From: LH-M37 sp032251315
GTDB taxonomy: Bacteria; Pseudomonadota; Gammaproteobacteria; SZUA-229
Assembly (NCBI GenBank): GCA_032251315.1
Contig: JAVVEE010000013.1
Coordinates: 1-43,027, forward strand
Length of the DNA: 43,027 bases
Direction of reading: 5' to 3'
In this document: in pieces, positions 17,092 through 25,621 of the stretch
Layout of the letters: every line of letters begins with the position of its first letter
Numbering within the stretch: position 1 is the first letter of the stretch
The notes under the pieces: model-generated
What the model saw: the letters and a program-made list of their open reading frames with translations, nothing else
Database searches by the model: none
What the model was told of the DNA's origin: nothing
Made by a program: the position numbers and the translations under genes

Positions 17092-19532
17092 GATTCAGCC
17101 TTTTCCACCCTGATCGCCGCAAACGCATCGCCCGGCAATTCGCTGCCCTTCAGCGCCAGCGGAATCCAGGCCGAACCCTCGGGAATGCTGTCGTCGATCA
17201 CCAGATCCATGCGCGCACTGAGCTCGCCCTGCGACACTGCAACAGTTTCACAATCCGCCACGTCCAGACGCGCCGCTTCTTTGGCATTTAATCTCACACA
17301 CAATGACTGCGCATCACTGGCTTTCTGCAGCGAGGTGGCACGACGCAGCAACGCATCGCCCGCATACATGGGCACATCACCGGCGCGCATCAAGGCATCG
17401 GCCGCCGCCTCGATTTGCACTTCCACCGCGCCGGAGGCGGTATTGCTCAGCTCGATGTTTTCACATGCCGCGCGCAGCTCATCGCGCACCTCCTGCGAAG
17501 ACATATAATCAAAACCGTTCTGTTCCAGCAGGTTCGCCAGCACCCGCAGAATCTTCCACGCCGGGCGCGCCTCGCCCGGCGGCTGACGGATACCCTTGAA
17601 GCTCTGCCAGAAACCTTCGACATTGACAAAGGTGCCGGAGGTTTCAGTAAAGCTGCCCGCCGGCAGTAACACGTTGGCGCATTCACGCAGCGCCGGCGAA
17701 TCATAAGCACTGATCGCCACCACCATGTCGGCCTGCTCCAGGGCGGGGCTGATTGCATGCACGCTATCCAGATCAGGCTCCACATTGAGCAGAATCACCG
17801 CTGAGGGCGACCGGTTCTTTAGTTCGCCGGCATGGTAGCCGGTAACGACGCCCGCCGCTTGCGCCGCATCACTCTCACCCTCCTCCACTGGCGCATTAGG
17901 AGCCGCCGCAGCACCGGCCACGCCGCGATGCGGCACTGCACCCGCTAACCACGCGCCGGCACTGTTGGCGCCTTCGCTCAAATAGCCCAGCACGCTGTCG
18001 GTTTCCGTGGCGATGGCCTCGGCCAGTGCCCGTAGCGCCGAATAGTTGGGGTGCATGGCGGCCAGGTTGCCCAGCAGCACCGTACTTTTTTCGGCGGCTT
18101 TCAACTGTGCCACGATGGCCTTATGCGCCTCACCGGGTTTCAGGCCGGTCAGTGTTTTCTTCAGATGCGGTGCCATGGTATGTTTGGAGGCTTTGTAGGC
18201 TGCGGCGGCAACCAGCGCCAGTTCGCCGGCCAGATGCTGCTGCGCCACTGCAATACTATTGGCCACCGGAAAATTAATTTCGTAAGCACGTGGATTGATA
18301 AAGCTGATTTGCGCGCCGTGGTTAACCACGGCCTTTCTCAGGCGGTGCCCGATCATGGGCTGCTCTTTGCGCACATTGGACCCGATCAGCAGCGCCGCAT
18401 TCAGCGCCTCCAGCTCTTCGATATTCTGTCCCAGCCAGGGCATTACCGGGGCAACGTCCTGATCACTGAAATCGCTCTGGCGCAGACGATGATCGATATT
18501 GCCGCTGCCCATGGAGCGCATCAATTTCTGCGCCAGATAGAGCTCTTCCAGTGTGGAGCCGGGCGAGACCAGCGCGGCGATTTTATCCGCACCCGCCGCT
18601 TCGTCTTCGAGCAGCGCCTTGATGCGGTCACTGGCAACGCCCATGGCGGTATCCCAGTCAGTCGCTTTCCACTCACCGTTGTGTTTAACCATGGGCGTGG
18701 TCAGGCGCTCTGTACTGTCGATGCCCTCGTAGCTGAAACGATCGCGGTCTGAAATCCAGACTTCATTAATACTTTCGTTATCGCGGGGCACCACGCGCAC
18801 TACATCATTGCGGAAAGTATGCACAAAAATATTGGAGCCGACACAGTCGTGCGGCGCTATGGAAGCATGCTGGATCATCTCCCAGGCGCGCGCTGAATAG
18901 CGTGAAGGTTTGGCGGTTAATGCGCCCACCGGGCAGAGGTCGATCACGTTGCCCGACAGCTCGGACGTCACCGCCGAATTCATGAAGGTGGCGATGCGGG
19001 CATGTTCGCCCCGACTGGTCATGCCCAGTTCGCGCACCCCGGCAATCTCCTCACCGAAACGCACACAGCGGGTGCAGTGGATGCAGCGGGTCAGTTCAGT
19101 GGCAATCAGCGGACCGATGCTTTTATCAAAAACAACGCGCTTGGCCTCAACATACTGCGAAACATCCTGACCATAAGCCATGGCCCCATCCTGCAACTCA
19201 CACTCACCACCCTGATCACAGATCGGGCAGTCCAGGGGATGATTGATGAGCAGAAATTCCATCACCGACCGCTGCGCCGCTTTGGCCGCCGCAGAACGGG
19301 TATGCACCACCATGCCTTCCATGATCGGCGTGGCGCAGGCGGGCAGCGGTTTGGGTGCCTTCTCCACTTCCACCAGGCACATACGGCAGTTCGCCGCTAC
19401 CGACAGTTTCTCGTGATAACAGAAACGGGGCACACGAATATTTTCCCTGTCGGTGACATTGATCAGCATCGCCCCTTTCGGCGCTTTCAGCTCCTGACCG
19501 TCGACCGTAATTGTCACCAGTTCTTCTGTCAT
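17088..19532 (-). CDS. nuoG: NADH-quinone oxidoreductase subunit G
   Basis: Large peripheral-arm subunit, 814 aa from ATG 19532, which overlaps the nuoF stop as ATGA. A GTG one codon upstream is the alternative. Cluster N1b ligands are Cys38, Cys49, Cys52 and Cys66; N5 ligands are His98, Cys102, Cys105 and Cys111 (HPLDCPICDQGGEC); N4 ligands lie in CIHCTRCVRF and LCPVGAL. The region where E. coli NuoG binds the extra cluster N7 has only one cysteine (APHDCVGSN), so N7 should be absent. A molybdopterin-oxidoreductase-like domain without cofactor follows. An Ala/Pro/Gly-rich insertion lies near residues 545-570. Confidence 0.97.
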   Translation of the reverse strand: MTEELVTITVDGQELKAPKGAMLINVTDRENIRVPRFCYHEKLSVAANCRMCLVEVEKAPKPLPACATPIMEGMVVHTRSAAAKAAQRSVMEFLLINHPLDCPICDQGGECELQDGAMAYGQDVSQYVEAKRVVFDKSIGPLIATELTRCIHCTRCVRFGEEIAGVRELGMTSRGEHARIATFMNSAVTSELSGNVIDLCPVGALTAKPSRYSARAWEMIQHASIAPHDCVGSNIFVHTFRNDVVRVVPRDNESINEVWISDRDRFSYEGIDSTERLTTPMVKHNGEWKATDWDTAMGVASDRIKALLEDEAAGADKIAALVSPGSTLEELYLAQKLMRSMGSGNIDHRLRQSDFSDQDVAPVMPWLGQNIEELEALNAALLIGSNVRKEQPMIGHRLRKAVVNHGAQISFINPRAYEINFPVANSIAVAQQHLAGELALVAAAAYKASKHTMAPHLKKTLTGLKPGEAHKAIVAQLKAAEKSTVLLGNLAAMHPNYSALRALAEAIATETDSVLGYLSEGANSAGAWLAGAVPHRGVAGAAAAPNAPVEEGESDAAQAAGVVTGYHAGELKNRSPSAVILLNVEPDLDSVHAISPALEQADMVVAISAYDSPALRECANVLLPAGSFTETSGTFVNVEGFWQSFKGIRQPPGEARPAWKILRVLANLLEQNGFDYMSSQEVRDELRAACENIELSNTASGAVEVQIEAAADALMRAGDVPMYAGDALLRRATSLQKASDAQSLCVRLNAKEAARLDVADCETVAVSQGELSARMDLVIDDSIPEGSAWIPLALKGSELPGDAFAAIRVEKAES

Positions 19533-20824
19533 CACGCCGCCTTTACCATGCTTTTCTTATGATCCACATAGTACTCAAATTCTTCTCTAAAGTGTTTCAG
19601 AAAACTGCGCACCGGCATCGCCGCAGCATCGCCCAGGGCGCAGATCGTCCGGCCTTCGATTTTGCTGGCGACGTCGTCCAGTCGGGCGATATCCTCGTGC
19701 GTGCCCTTGCCTTCCACGATGCGCGTCAACATGCGGTACAGCCAGCCGGTGCCTTCGCGGCAGGGGGTGCATTGGCCACAGGATTCCGAATAGTAGAAGC
19801 GGGAGATGCGTTGCAGGATTTTTACCATATCGGTGCTTTCGTCCATGACGATGACCGCGCCCGAACCCAGCATGGAGCCGGCGGCCACGACCGAATCATA
19901 ATCCATGTTCGCTTCCATCATAATGTCGCCCGGCACCACCGGCACGGATGAGCCGCCGGGGATCACCGCTTTCAGTCTTTTCCCGCCGCGCACGCCACCG
20001 GCCAGCGCCAGCAGATCCTTGAAGGGGGTGCCCATGGGCACTTCAAAATTACCCGGCGCACCGACGTGGCCCGATACTGAAAATAATTTAACGCCGCCAT
20101 TATTGGGAATACCCAGATCGGCAAACCACTGACCGCCATTGCGGATGATGGCCGGCACGGAAGACAGCGTTTCGGTATTGTTAATGGTGGTGGGTTTGCC
20201 GTACAGGCCGAAGTTGGCCGGAAAGGGCGGCTTGAATCGCGGCAGTCCGCGTTCGCCTTCCAGCGAATTCAACAGGGCGGTTTCTTCACCGCAGATATAG
20301 GCACCGGCACCCAGCGAGGCGTGGAGATTAACCGTGACCTCGGTGCCCAGAATATTTTCGCCCAGCAGACCGTTTTTATAGGCTTCGTCCAGCGCCAGCT
20401 GAAAATGCTGCGCCGGTTCATCCATAAATTCGCCGCGCATATAGTTGTAACCGGTATCGGCCCCCATGGCATAACAGGCAATCGCCATGCCTTCAACCAG
20501 CGCGTGCGGATTAAAACGCAGGATGTCCCGGTCTTTACAGGTGCCCGGCTCACTCTCGTCCGAATTACAGACCAGATATTTCTGCACTGGCGCGGTGCGC
20601 GGCATAAAGCTCCATTTCAGGCCGGTGGGAAAACCGGCCCCGCCACGGCCCCGCAGGCCTGAAGCCTTGACCTCATTGATGACCTCTTCGGGGATGATTT
20701 TTTCGGCCAAAATTTTGCGCCAGGCTTCGTAACCGCCGACTTTCAGATAGTTTTCATAGGACCAGGGCTGGTCGGCAAACTGTAGCGTCGCATAGCAAAC
20801 CTGAGGGGTCGTTATTTTTGCCAT
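19532..20824 (-). CDS. nuoF: NADH-quinone oxidoreductase subunit F
   Basis: Site of NADH oxidation, carrying FMN and cluster N3. 430 aa. GLRGRGGAGFPTGLKW is the FMN/NADH-binding glycine loop, and ESCGQCTPCREGTGW supplies three N3 cysteines, the fourth being in GRTICALGDAAAMP. ATG start overlapping the nuoE stop as TAATG, indicating coupled translation. Confidence 0.98.
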   Translation of the reverse strand: MAKITTPQVCYATLQFADQPWSYENYLKVGGYEAWRKILAEKIIPEEVINEVKASGLRGRGGAGFPTGLKWSFMPRTAPVQKYLVCNSDESEPGTCKDRDILRFNPHALVEGMAIACYAMGADTGYNYMRGEFMDEPAQHFQLALDEAYKNGLLGENILGTEVTVNLHASLGAGAYICGEETALLNSLEGERGLPRFKPPFPANFGLYGKPTTINNTETLSSVPAIIRNGGQWFADLGIPNNGGVKLFSVSGHVGAPGNFEVPMGTPFKDLLALAGGVRGGKRLKAVIPGGSSVPVVPGDIMMEANMDYDSVVAAGSMLGSGAVIVMDESTDMVKILQRISRFYYSESCGQCTPCREGTGWLYRMLTRIVEGKGTHEDIARLDDVASKIEGRTICALGDAAAMPVRSFLKHFREEFEYYVDHKKSMVKAA

Positions 20825-21318
20825 TATTCCAGCCCGTCCAGAATCTCATCGACTTTTTCAGGCGTGAGATTTTCATGATATACGTGATCCACCTGCATCA
20901 TCGGCCCTCCGGCACAGGCGGCCAGACACTCTTCTTCAACTTTGAGATAAATGCGATTATCGGCGGTGCTCTCACCCAGCTTGATGCCGAGTTTTTTCTC
21001 TATATGGTCGACGATGGTCTGTGACCCCATCAACATACAGCAAATGTTGGTGCAGATCGCCACGTTGTGACGCGCCACCGGTTTCAGCTCGTACATCGAA
21101 TAAAAACTGGCGACTTCATAGACTTCGATCTTTGCCAGGCCAAGATAGTCCGCCACCGCATTCATCAGCGCTTCTGTCAGGAAACCCTGATTTTCATGCT
21201 GCACCACAGTCAGTGCGCCCAGTAGAGCAGATTTTTTTCTGTCTGGGGGAAACTTGCCAAGCAGCGCATCAATGTGCTCACAGGCGTGCTGGGATAATTG
21301 TGTCTTTGTCGCACTCAT
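20824..21318 (-). CDS. nuoE: NADH-quinone oxidoreductase subunit E
   Basis: Thioredoxin-like subunit with the [2Fe-2S] cluster N1a, part of the NADH dehydrogenase module. 164 aa from ATG 21318. The frame is open another 20 codons into nuoD, but that extension does not resemble NuoE and the internal ATG leaves a normal four-base gap. Ligands Cys89 and Cys94 (CTNICC) and Cys131 and Cys135 (ECLAAC) match the family spacing. Confidence 0.95.
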   Translation of the reverse strand: MSATKTQLSQHACEHIDALLGKFPPDRKKSALLGALTVVQHENQGFLTEALMNAVADYLGLAKIEVYEVASFYSMYELKPVARHNVAICTNICCMLMGSQTIVDHIEKKLGIKLGESTADNRIYLKVEEECLAACAGGPMMQVDHVYHENLTPEKVDEILDGLE

Positions 21319-21322
21319 AAAC

Positions 21323-22576
21323 TTAACGATCCACCTCACCAAACACGATGTCCTGGGTGCCAATAATGGCGACCACATCGGCCAGCATGTGACCCCGGGT
21401 CATTTCATCCAGGGCGGAAATATGTACAAAACCGGGCGCGCGAATCTTCATGCGGTAGGGCTTGTTCGCACCGTCGGAAACCAGATAAATGCCGAATTCG
21501 CCCTTGGGGTGCTCAACGGCGGCATACGCCTCGCCTTCAGGCAGGCAGAAGCCTTCGGTGAACAGTTTGAAATGATGAATCAGCGATTCCATATCCGCCT
21601 TCATGCCTTCGCGGCTGGGCGGGGTAACCTTGTGATCCTGCAACATCACCGGGCCCTCATTTTCACGCAGCCATTTAATGCATTGTCTGATGATGCGATT
21701 GGACTGGCGGAACTCTTCAATGCGTACCAGATAACGGTCATAACAGTCGCCGTTGGTGCCGACCGGAATGTCGAAATCCATGCGGTCATAAACTTCGTAA
21801 GGCTGCTTCTTGCGCAGATCCCAGGCAATGCCGGAGCCGCGCAGCATGGGGCCGGTGAAGCCCAATGCCAGGGCGCGTTCGGGCGTGACGATACCGATAT
21901 CGACGGTACGCTGTTTCCAGATGCGGTTATCGGTGAGCAGGGTTTCGTATTCGTCGACGTATTTGGGGAAGCGGTCGGTGAAGTCTTCGAGAAAATCGAG
22001 CAACGAACCCTGACGGTTTTCGTTGAGCTTGCCGACTTCGCGTTTATTGTGCCACTTCGAGGTCTGGTACTGCGGCATGGTGTCGGGCAGATCACGCGCC
22101 ACGCCGCCGGGGCGATAATAGGTGGCGTGCAGTCGCGCACCGGAAACCGCCTCGTAAGCGTCCATCAAATCTTCACGCTCACGAAAGGCGTACAGGAACA
22201 TGGTCATCGCACCTACGTCCAGCGCGTGCGCCCCGATCCATAACAGGTGGTTGAGAATGCGGGTGATTTCATCGAACATGACACGGATATATTGCGCCCG
22301 TTCAGGGCATTCCACGCCCAGCATTTTTTCCATTGCCAGCACATAGCTGTGCTCGTTACACATCATGGAGACGTAATCGAGCCGATCCATGTAACCGATG
22401 CTCTGATTATAGGGCTTTGACTCCACCAGTTTTTCGGTGGCCCGATGCAGCAGACCAACGTGCGGGTCGGCGCGCTGTATGACTTCACCATCCATCTCCA
22501 GCACCAGTCGCAGCACACCATGTGCCGCCGGATGCTGAGGACCAAAGTTCAGGGTGTAATTACGAATCTCAGGCAT
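21323..22576 (-). CDS. nuoD: NADH-quinone oxidoreductase subunit D
   Basis: 49-kDa subunit forming much of the quinone site, related to [NiFe]-hydrogenase large subunits. 417 aa from ATG 22576 (MPEIRNYTLNFGPQHPAAHG), with GGAGA upstream; it overlaps the end of nuoC by eight bases. Motifs RGSGIAWDLRK, GDCYDRYLVRIEE and the C-terminus ALDEMTRGHMLADVVAIIGTQDIVFGEVDR (family-typical end) are present. Not fused to NuoC, unlike E. coli. Confidence 0.97.
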   Translation of the reverse strand: MPEIRNYTLNFGPQHPAAHGVLRLVLEMDGEVIQRADPHVGLLHRATEKLVESKPYNQSIGYMDRLDYVSMMCNEHSYVLAMEKMLGVECPERAQYIRVMFDEITRILNHLLWIGAHALDVGAMTMFLYAFREREDLMDAYEAVSGARLHATYYRPGGVARDLPDTMPQYQTSKWHNKREVGKLNENRQGSLLDFLEDFTDRFPKYVDEYETLLTDNRIWKQRTVDIGIVTPERALALGFTGPMLRGSGIAWDLRKKQPYEVYDRMDFDIPVGTNGDCYDRYLVRIEEFRQSNRIIRQCIKWLRENEGPVMLQDHKVTPPSREGMKADMESLIHHFKLFTEGFCLPEGEAYAAVEHPKGEFGIYLVSDGANKPYRMKIRAPGFVHISALDEMTRGHMLADVVAIIGTQDIVFGEVDR

Positions 22577-23303
22577 CAGAGTTCTCCGCACTCGCTACTG
22601 GAGCCTCTGTTTCGGTAGGGCGTGTATCTTCACGTATGACGCGAGGCACGAGCACGCGCGGCTCGATAGTGACAGGCTGATAGATGACGCGTTTCTGCAC
22701 TTCGTCATAACGCATCTCCACATGCCCGATCAGCGGGAAATCCTTACGGAAAGGATGACCGACAAAACCGTAGTCGGTAAGAATGCGGCGCAGGTCGGGG
22801 TGGCCTTCAAACATAATGCCGAACAGATCAAAAGCTTCGCGCTCGAACCAGTTAGCCGCCGGCCATACCGTAATCACCGATGGCACCCTCGGCGCATGTT
22901 CATCCTCGCAATAAACCCGCAGGCGCAATCGGATGTTATGGGTAATCGAGAGCAGATGATAAACCGCGGCGAAACGCGGACGCTCATGGCTGACATAGCC
23001 CGGCTCGTCACCAAAGCGCAAACGCGCGCCGGTTGACTCAGTAACGGCACGGCTGAAACCGGTGGATGAAGGTTTATCCGTGTCCCATTCAGTAGCGCCG
23101 TATTCGGAATAATCCACACCACAAATGTCAATCAATTGCTCAAACGCAAACTGCGGGTCATCACGCAGTGTTTTTGCGACAGCGGGCATATCCCCGGGGG
23201 CGACTTCGATGGTCAGCTCTTTCAGGGCGATGACGCTGGACTGCAAGATGTCGCCGAATGCCTGCTGCAAGCGTTCCGATAATTGTTGAATAGGTGTTGG
23301 CAT
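22569..23303 (-). CDS. nuoC: NADH-quinone oxidoreductase subunit C
   Basis: 30-kDa peripheral-arm subunit, 244 aa from ATG 23303 with GGGAA upstream; a TTG one codon earlier is in frame. The signature ERE-x-(YFW)DLFGI appears as WFEREAFDLFGIMFEGHPDLRRILTDYGFVGHPFRKDFPL (split: EREAFDLFGIMFEGHPDLRR; GFVGHPFRKDFPL). The N-terminal and C-terminal tails are slightly long compared with T. thermophilus but normal for Proteobacteria. Confidence 0.96.
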   Translation of the reverse strand: MPTPIQQLSERLQQAFGDILQSSVIALKELTIEVAPGDMPAVAKTLRDDPQFAFEQLIDICGVDYSEYGATEWDTDKPSSTGFSRAVTESTGARLRFGDEPGYVSHERPRFAAVYHLLSITHNIRLRLRVYCEDEHAPRVPSVITVWPAANWFEREAFDLFGIMFEGHPDLRRILTDYGFVGHPFRKDFPLIGHVEMRYDEVQKRVIYQPVTIEPRVLVPRVIREDTRPTETEAPVASAENSDA

Positions 23304-23318
23304 CAAGATTCCCGGAAA

Positions 23319-23795
23319 CTAGCGAGCAATGGTATTGGTGCGGCGAATCTTGTTCTGCAACTGTATGATGCCATAGAGCAGCGCTTCTGCAGTCGGCGGA
23401 CAACCGGGAACATAGATATCGACAGGAACAATTCGGTCGCAACCGCGCACCACCGAGTAGGAATAATGATAATAACCGCCGCCGTTGGCGCACGAACCCA
23501 TGGAGATTACCCAGCGCGGCTCTGCCATCTGGTCGTAGACTTTACGCAGGGCCGGCGCCATCTTGTTGCACAGGGTGCCGGCAACAATCATGACGTCGGA
23601 CTGACGCGGGCTGGGACGAAACAATATGCCGAAGCGGTCGAGGTCATAACGCGAAGCACCCGCCTGCATCATTTCAACCGCGCAGCAGGCCAGACCAAAG
23701 GTCATCGGCCAGAGCGAACCGGTACGCGCCCAGTTAATGAGAGAGTCGGCGGAGGTGGTTACAAAGCCTTTATCCAGCTTGCCTTCTATTCCCAT
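23319..23795 (-). CDS. nuoB: NADH-quinone oxidoreductase subunit B
   Basis: PSST subunit holding the terminal cluster N2 next to the quinone site. 158 aa from ATG 23795 (MGIEGKLDKGFVTTSADSLI), with a perfect AAGGAG eight bases upstream; the frame extends seven codons further but without support. N2 ligands Cys37, Cys38 (GLACCAVEMM), Cys102 (SMGSCANGGG) and Cys132 (VPGCPP) are all present. Overlaps nuoA by ten bases. Confidence 0.97.
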   Translation of the reverse strand: MGIEGKLDKGFVTTSADSLINWARTGSLWPMTFGLACCAVEMMQAGASRYDLDRFGILFRPSPRQSDVMIVAGTLCNKMAPALRKVYDQMAEPRWVISMGSCANGGGYYHYSYSVVRGCDRIVPVDIYVPGCPPTAEALLYGIIQLQNKIRRTNTIAR

Positions 23796-24145
23796 TCCAG
23801 CGCTCCTTTTTTCCACTCGTAGATAAAGCCGATAACCAGTATGCCCAGGAAGATGCCCATGGCGACCAGGCCGAACATGCCTATCTCATCCAGCACAATG
23901 GCCCAGGGGAAAAGGAAGGCGATTTCCAGATCAAAAATAATAAAAAGAATGGCAACCAGATAGTAGCGCACGTCGAATTTCATGCGCGAATCTTCAAACG
24001 CTTCGAAGCCGCATTCGAAAGGTGAGTTCTTGGCGGCATCCGGCTTGTGCGGTGCCAACAAATAACCGCCCAGAAAAATGGGACCGATACCGACCATTAA
24101 GCCAATAGCGAGAAAAACCAGTACCGGCAAATAATTCTCTAGCAT
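23786..24145 (-). CDS. nuoA: NADH-quinone oxidoreductase subunit A
   Basis: Three-helix membrane subunit (ND3 type), 119 aa, first gene of the nuo operon. The loop motif NSPFECGFEAFEDSRMKFDVRYYLVAILFIIFDLE is recognisable in its parts (FECGFEAF; RYYLVAILFIIFDLE). ATG start with GTGGAG upstream. The 105 bases upstream separate it from tRNA-Leu and should contain the operon promoter. Confidence 0.97.
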   Translation of the reverse strand: MLENYLPVLVFLAIGLMVGIGPIFLGGYLLAPHKPDAAKNSPFECGFEAFEDSRMKFDVRYYLVAILFIIFDLEIAFLFPWAIVLDEIGMFGLVAMGIFLGILVIGFIYEWKKGALEWE

Positions 24146-24188
24146 TTCAACTCCACGAAATCAGTGCTTTTCAGCCAGCTCGTTATTT

Positions 24189-24215
24189 TTTATAGTTGTT
24201 AACCATCCCTGTCAG
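24189..24215 (-). promoter_or_regulatory. Possible nuo operon promoter
   Basis: Minus strand: CTGACA (24210-24215), 15-base spacer, TATAAA (24189-24194), about 45 bases before nuoA. The spacing is short and the call is tentative; a 17-base spacing would use TAAAAA instead. The -35 box abuts the hairpin at 24215-24233. Confidence 0.3.
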
Positions 24216-24233
24216 GCACTCTAGCAGAGTGCC
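24215..24233 (-). terminator. Eight-pair hairpin between tRNA-Leu and nuoA
   Basis: GGCACTCT/AGAGTGCC with a three-base loop, 17 bases downstream of the tRNA-Leu CCA end. No T run follows, so it is either a factor-dependent stop for the secG-tRNA-Leu transcript or a 3'-processing barrier. Confidence 0.4.
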
Positions 24234-24250
24234 CTGTCCATTACCAAATT

Positions 24251-24335
24251 TGGTGCCGATGGCCGGAGTCGAACCGGCACAGCTTTCGCCACACGCCCCT
24301 CAAGCGTGCGTGTCTACCAATTCCACCACATCGGC
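24251..24335 (-). tRNA. tRNA-Leu (GAG)
   Basis: 85 nt with encoded CCA, a seven-pair acceptor stem (GCCGATG/CATCGGC), a type II long variable arm and anticodon GAG in the loop CTTGAGG. It starts 19 bases after secG and is probably co-transcribed with it, as leuU is next to secG in E. coli. Confidence 0.96.
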
Positions 24336-24354
24336 TGTTTTTTATAGCTCTCTA

Positions 24355-24735
24355 TTAATCTGCGGCGGGTGGCACATCGCTTTCGACGGGCTCATCCACG
24401 GCCGGCGGTACATTATCGCCACCAATCAGGTCTGCTTCCCGTTCAGTATCAACTCTGCTTTCTGCGGGCACCTCAATGGTATCAATAACGCTGGTGGGAA
24501 CATCACGATTTCCAGCCAGATAGGCCAAAGCCAGGCTATTGATAAAAAAGCAGGTGGCCAGAATGGCGGTTGACTTGCTCAGAAAGTTGGAGGAACCACT
24601 GGCACCAAAAACCGTTGAGGCACCGCCACCGCCGAAGGCCGCGCCTTCACCTGCGCCTTTGCCTTTCTGCAACAATACCAGCGCAATGATGCCCAGTGCC
24701 AGAAAAACCTGTAAAACCAGTAAAATAACGTCCAC
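24355..24735 (-). CDS. secG: Protein translocase subunit SecG
   Basis: Small inner-membrane component of the SecYEG channel. 126 aa: helix 1 (about 3-23), the conserved cytoplasmic loop LLQKGKGAGEGAAFGGGGAS, then helix 2 (about 54-73), and an acidic, Pro-rich tail that is long but variable in the family. The frame opens at a TTG (24762) inside tpiA. I chose GTG 24735 (M-DVILLVLQVFLALG), which has AAAGGT eight bases upstream and matches the family N-terminus. Twelve-base gap after tpiA. Confidence 0.93.
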   Translation of the reverse strand: MDVILLVLQVFLALGIIALVLLQKGKGAGEGAAFGGGGASTVFGASGSSNFLSKSTAILATCFFINSLALAYLAGNRDVPTSVIDTIEVPAESRVDTEREADLIGGDNVPPAVDEPVESDVPPAAD

Positions 24736-24746
24736 TATAATTACCT

Positions 24747-25493
24747 TTATCCTGCTACGCAAATAGCCAAAAAGTCATCGGCCTTGAGTGATGCGCCGCC
24801 GATCAAACCACCATCAATATCCGGCTGTGATCTCAGTTCCGCGGCATTCGCCGGGGTCATGCTACCGCCGTATAAAATTCTCAAACCTTCGGCGATCACC
24901 GCATCTTCTTTCGCGATTTTACTGCGAATAAAGGCATGCACTTCCTGAGCCTGCTCGGGTGATGCCGTTTTACCGGTACCAATCGCCCAGACCGGCTCGT
25001 AAGCCAGCACAGCATTGGCCAGGGAGGCGGCACCCGCCGTTTTCAAAATAGCATCCAGCTGGCGAGCCACGACCTGTTCAGTGATGCCCTGCTCACGCTC
25101 TTCCAGTGTTTCGCCAACACAGAAGATGGGCTTGAGGCCATTCTTCAATACGGCGCTGTATTTATCGGCGGTGACTTCATCGGTTTCGCCGTACATGGCG
25201 CGGCGCTCGGAATGACCGATAATGACGTATTCACAGCCCACGTCTTTCAGCATAGGGCCGGAGACTTCGCCGGTATAAGCACCCGCATCCTGAGCACACA
25301 TATTTTGCGCGCCCAGTTTAATCGCTGTACCTGCAACAGCCTCTGCCACCATGGGAATATAGACAAACGGAGGGCACACCACGACTTCAGCATTGGCGTC
25401 GCCGACGCCTGCTTTTATACCCGTAATCAGTTCTTTTATGCTGTCACTGGAACCATTCATTTTCCAGTTACCCGCTACCATAGGCTGGCGCAT
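24747..25493 (-). CDS. tpiA: Triose-phosphate isomerase
   Basis: Interconverts dihydroxyacetone phosphate and glyceraldehyde 3-phosphate in glycolysis/gluconeogenesis. 248 aa TIM barrel with Lys11 (AGNWKMNG), His94 (IIGHSERR), Glu166 (LAYEPVWAIGTGK) and the phosphate loop LYGGSMTPANAAEL. ATG start. The 128-base gap from glmM has no clear terminator or strong promoter. Confidence 0.98.
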   Translation of the reverse strand: MRQPMVAGNWKMNGSSDSIKELITGIKAGVGDANAEVVVCPPFVYIPMVAEAVAGTAIKLGAQNMCAQDAGAYTGEVSGPMLKDVGCEYVIIGHSERRAMYGETDEVTADKYSAVLKNGLKPIFCVGETLEEREQGITEQVVARQLDAILKTAGAASLANAVLAYEPVWAIGTGKTASPEQAQEVHAFIRSKIAKEDAVIAEGLRILYGGSMTPANAAELRSQPDIDGGLIGGASLKADDFLAICVAG

Positions 25494-25621
25494 TACTTAC
25501 TCCGCTATATTCAAAGGTGGCAAAGGATACCTGTCGGCACCCAATAAATCAATAATGATAGCGCGTTAATCAGCGGCGGACCGTAAACATTCCTGCAATC
25601 ATAACAACAAAGCCTTATAAA

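Noticed and set aside
17088..19532. Extra iron-sulfur cluster N7 in NuoG
   Set aside because: The region has a single cysteine where the N7 motif needs four.
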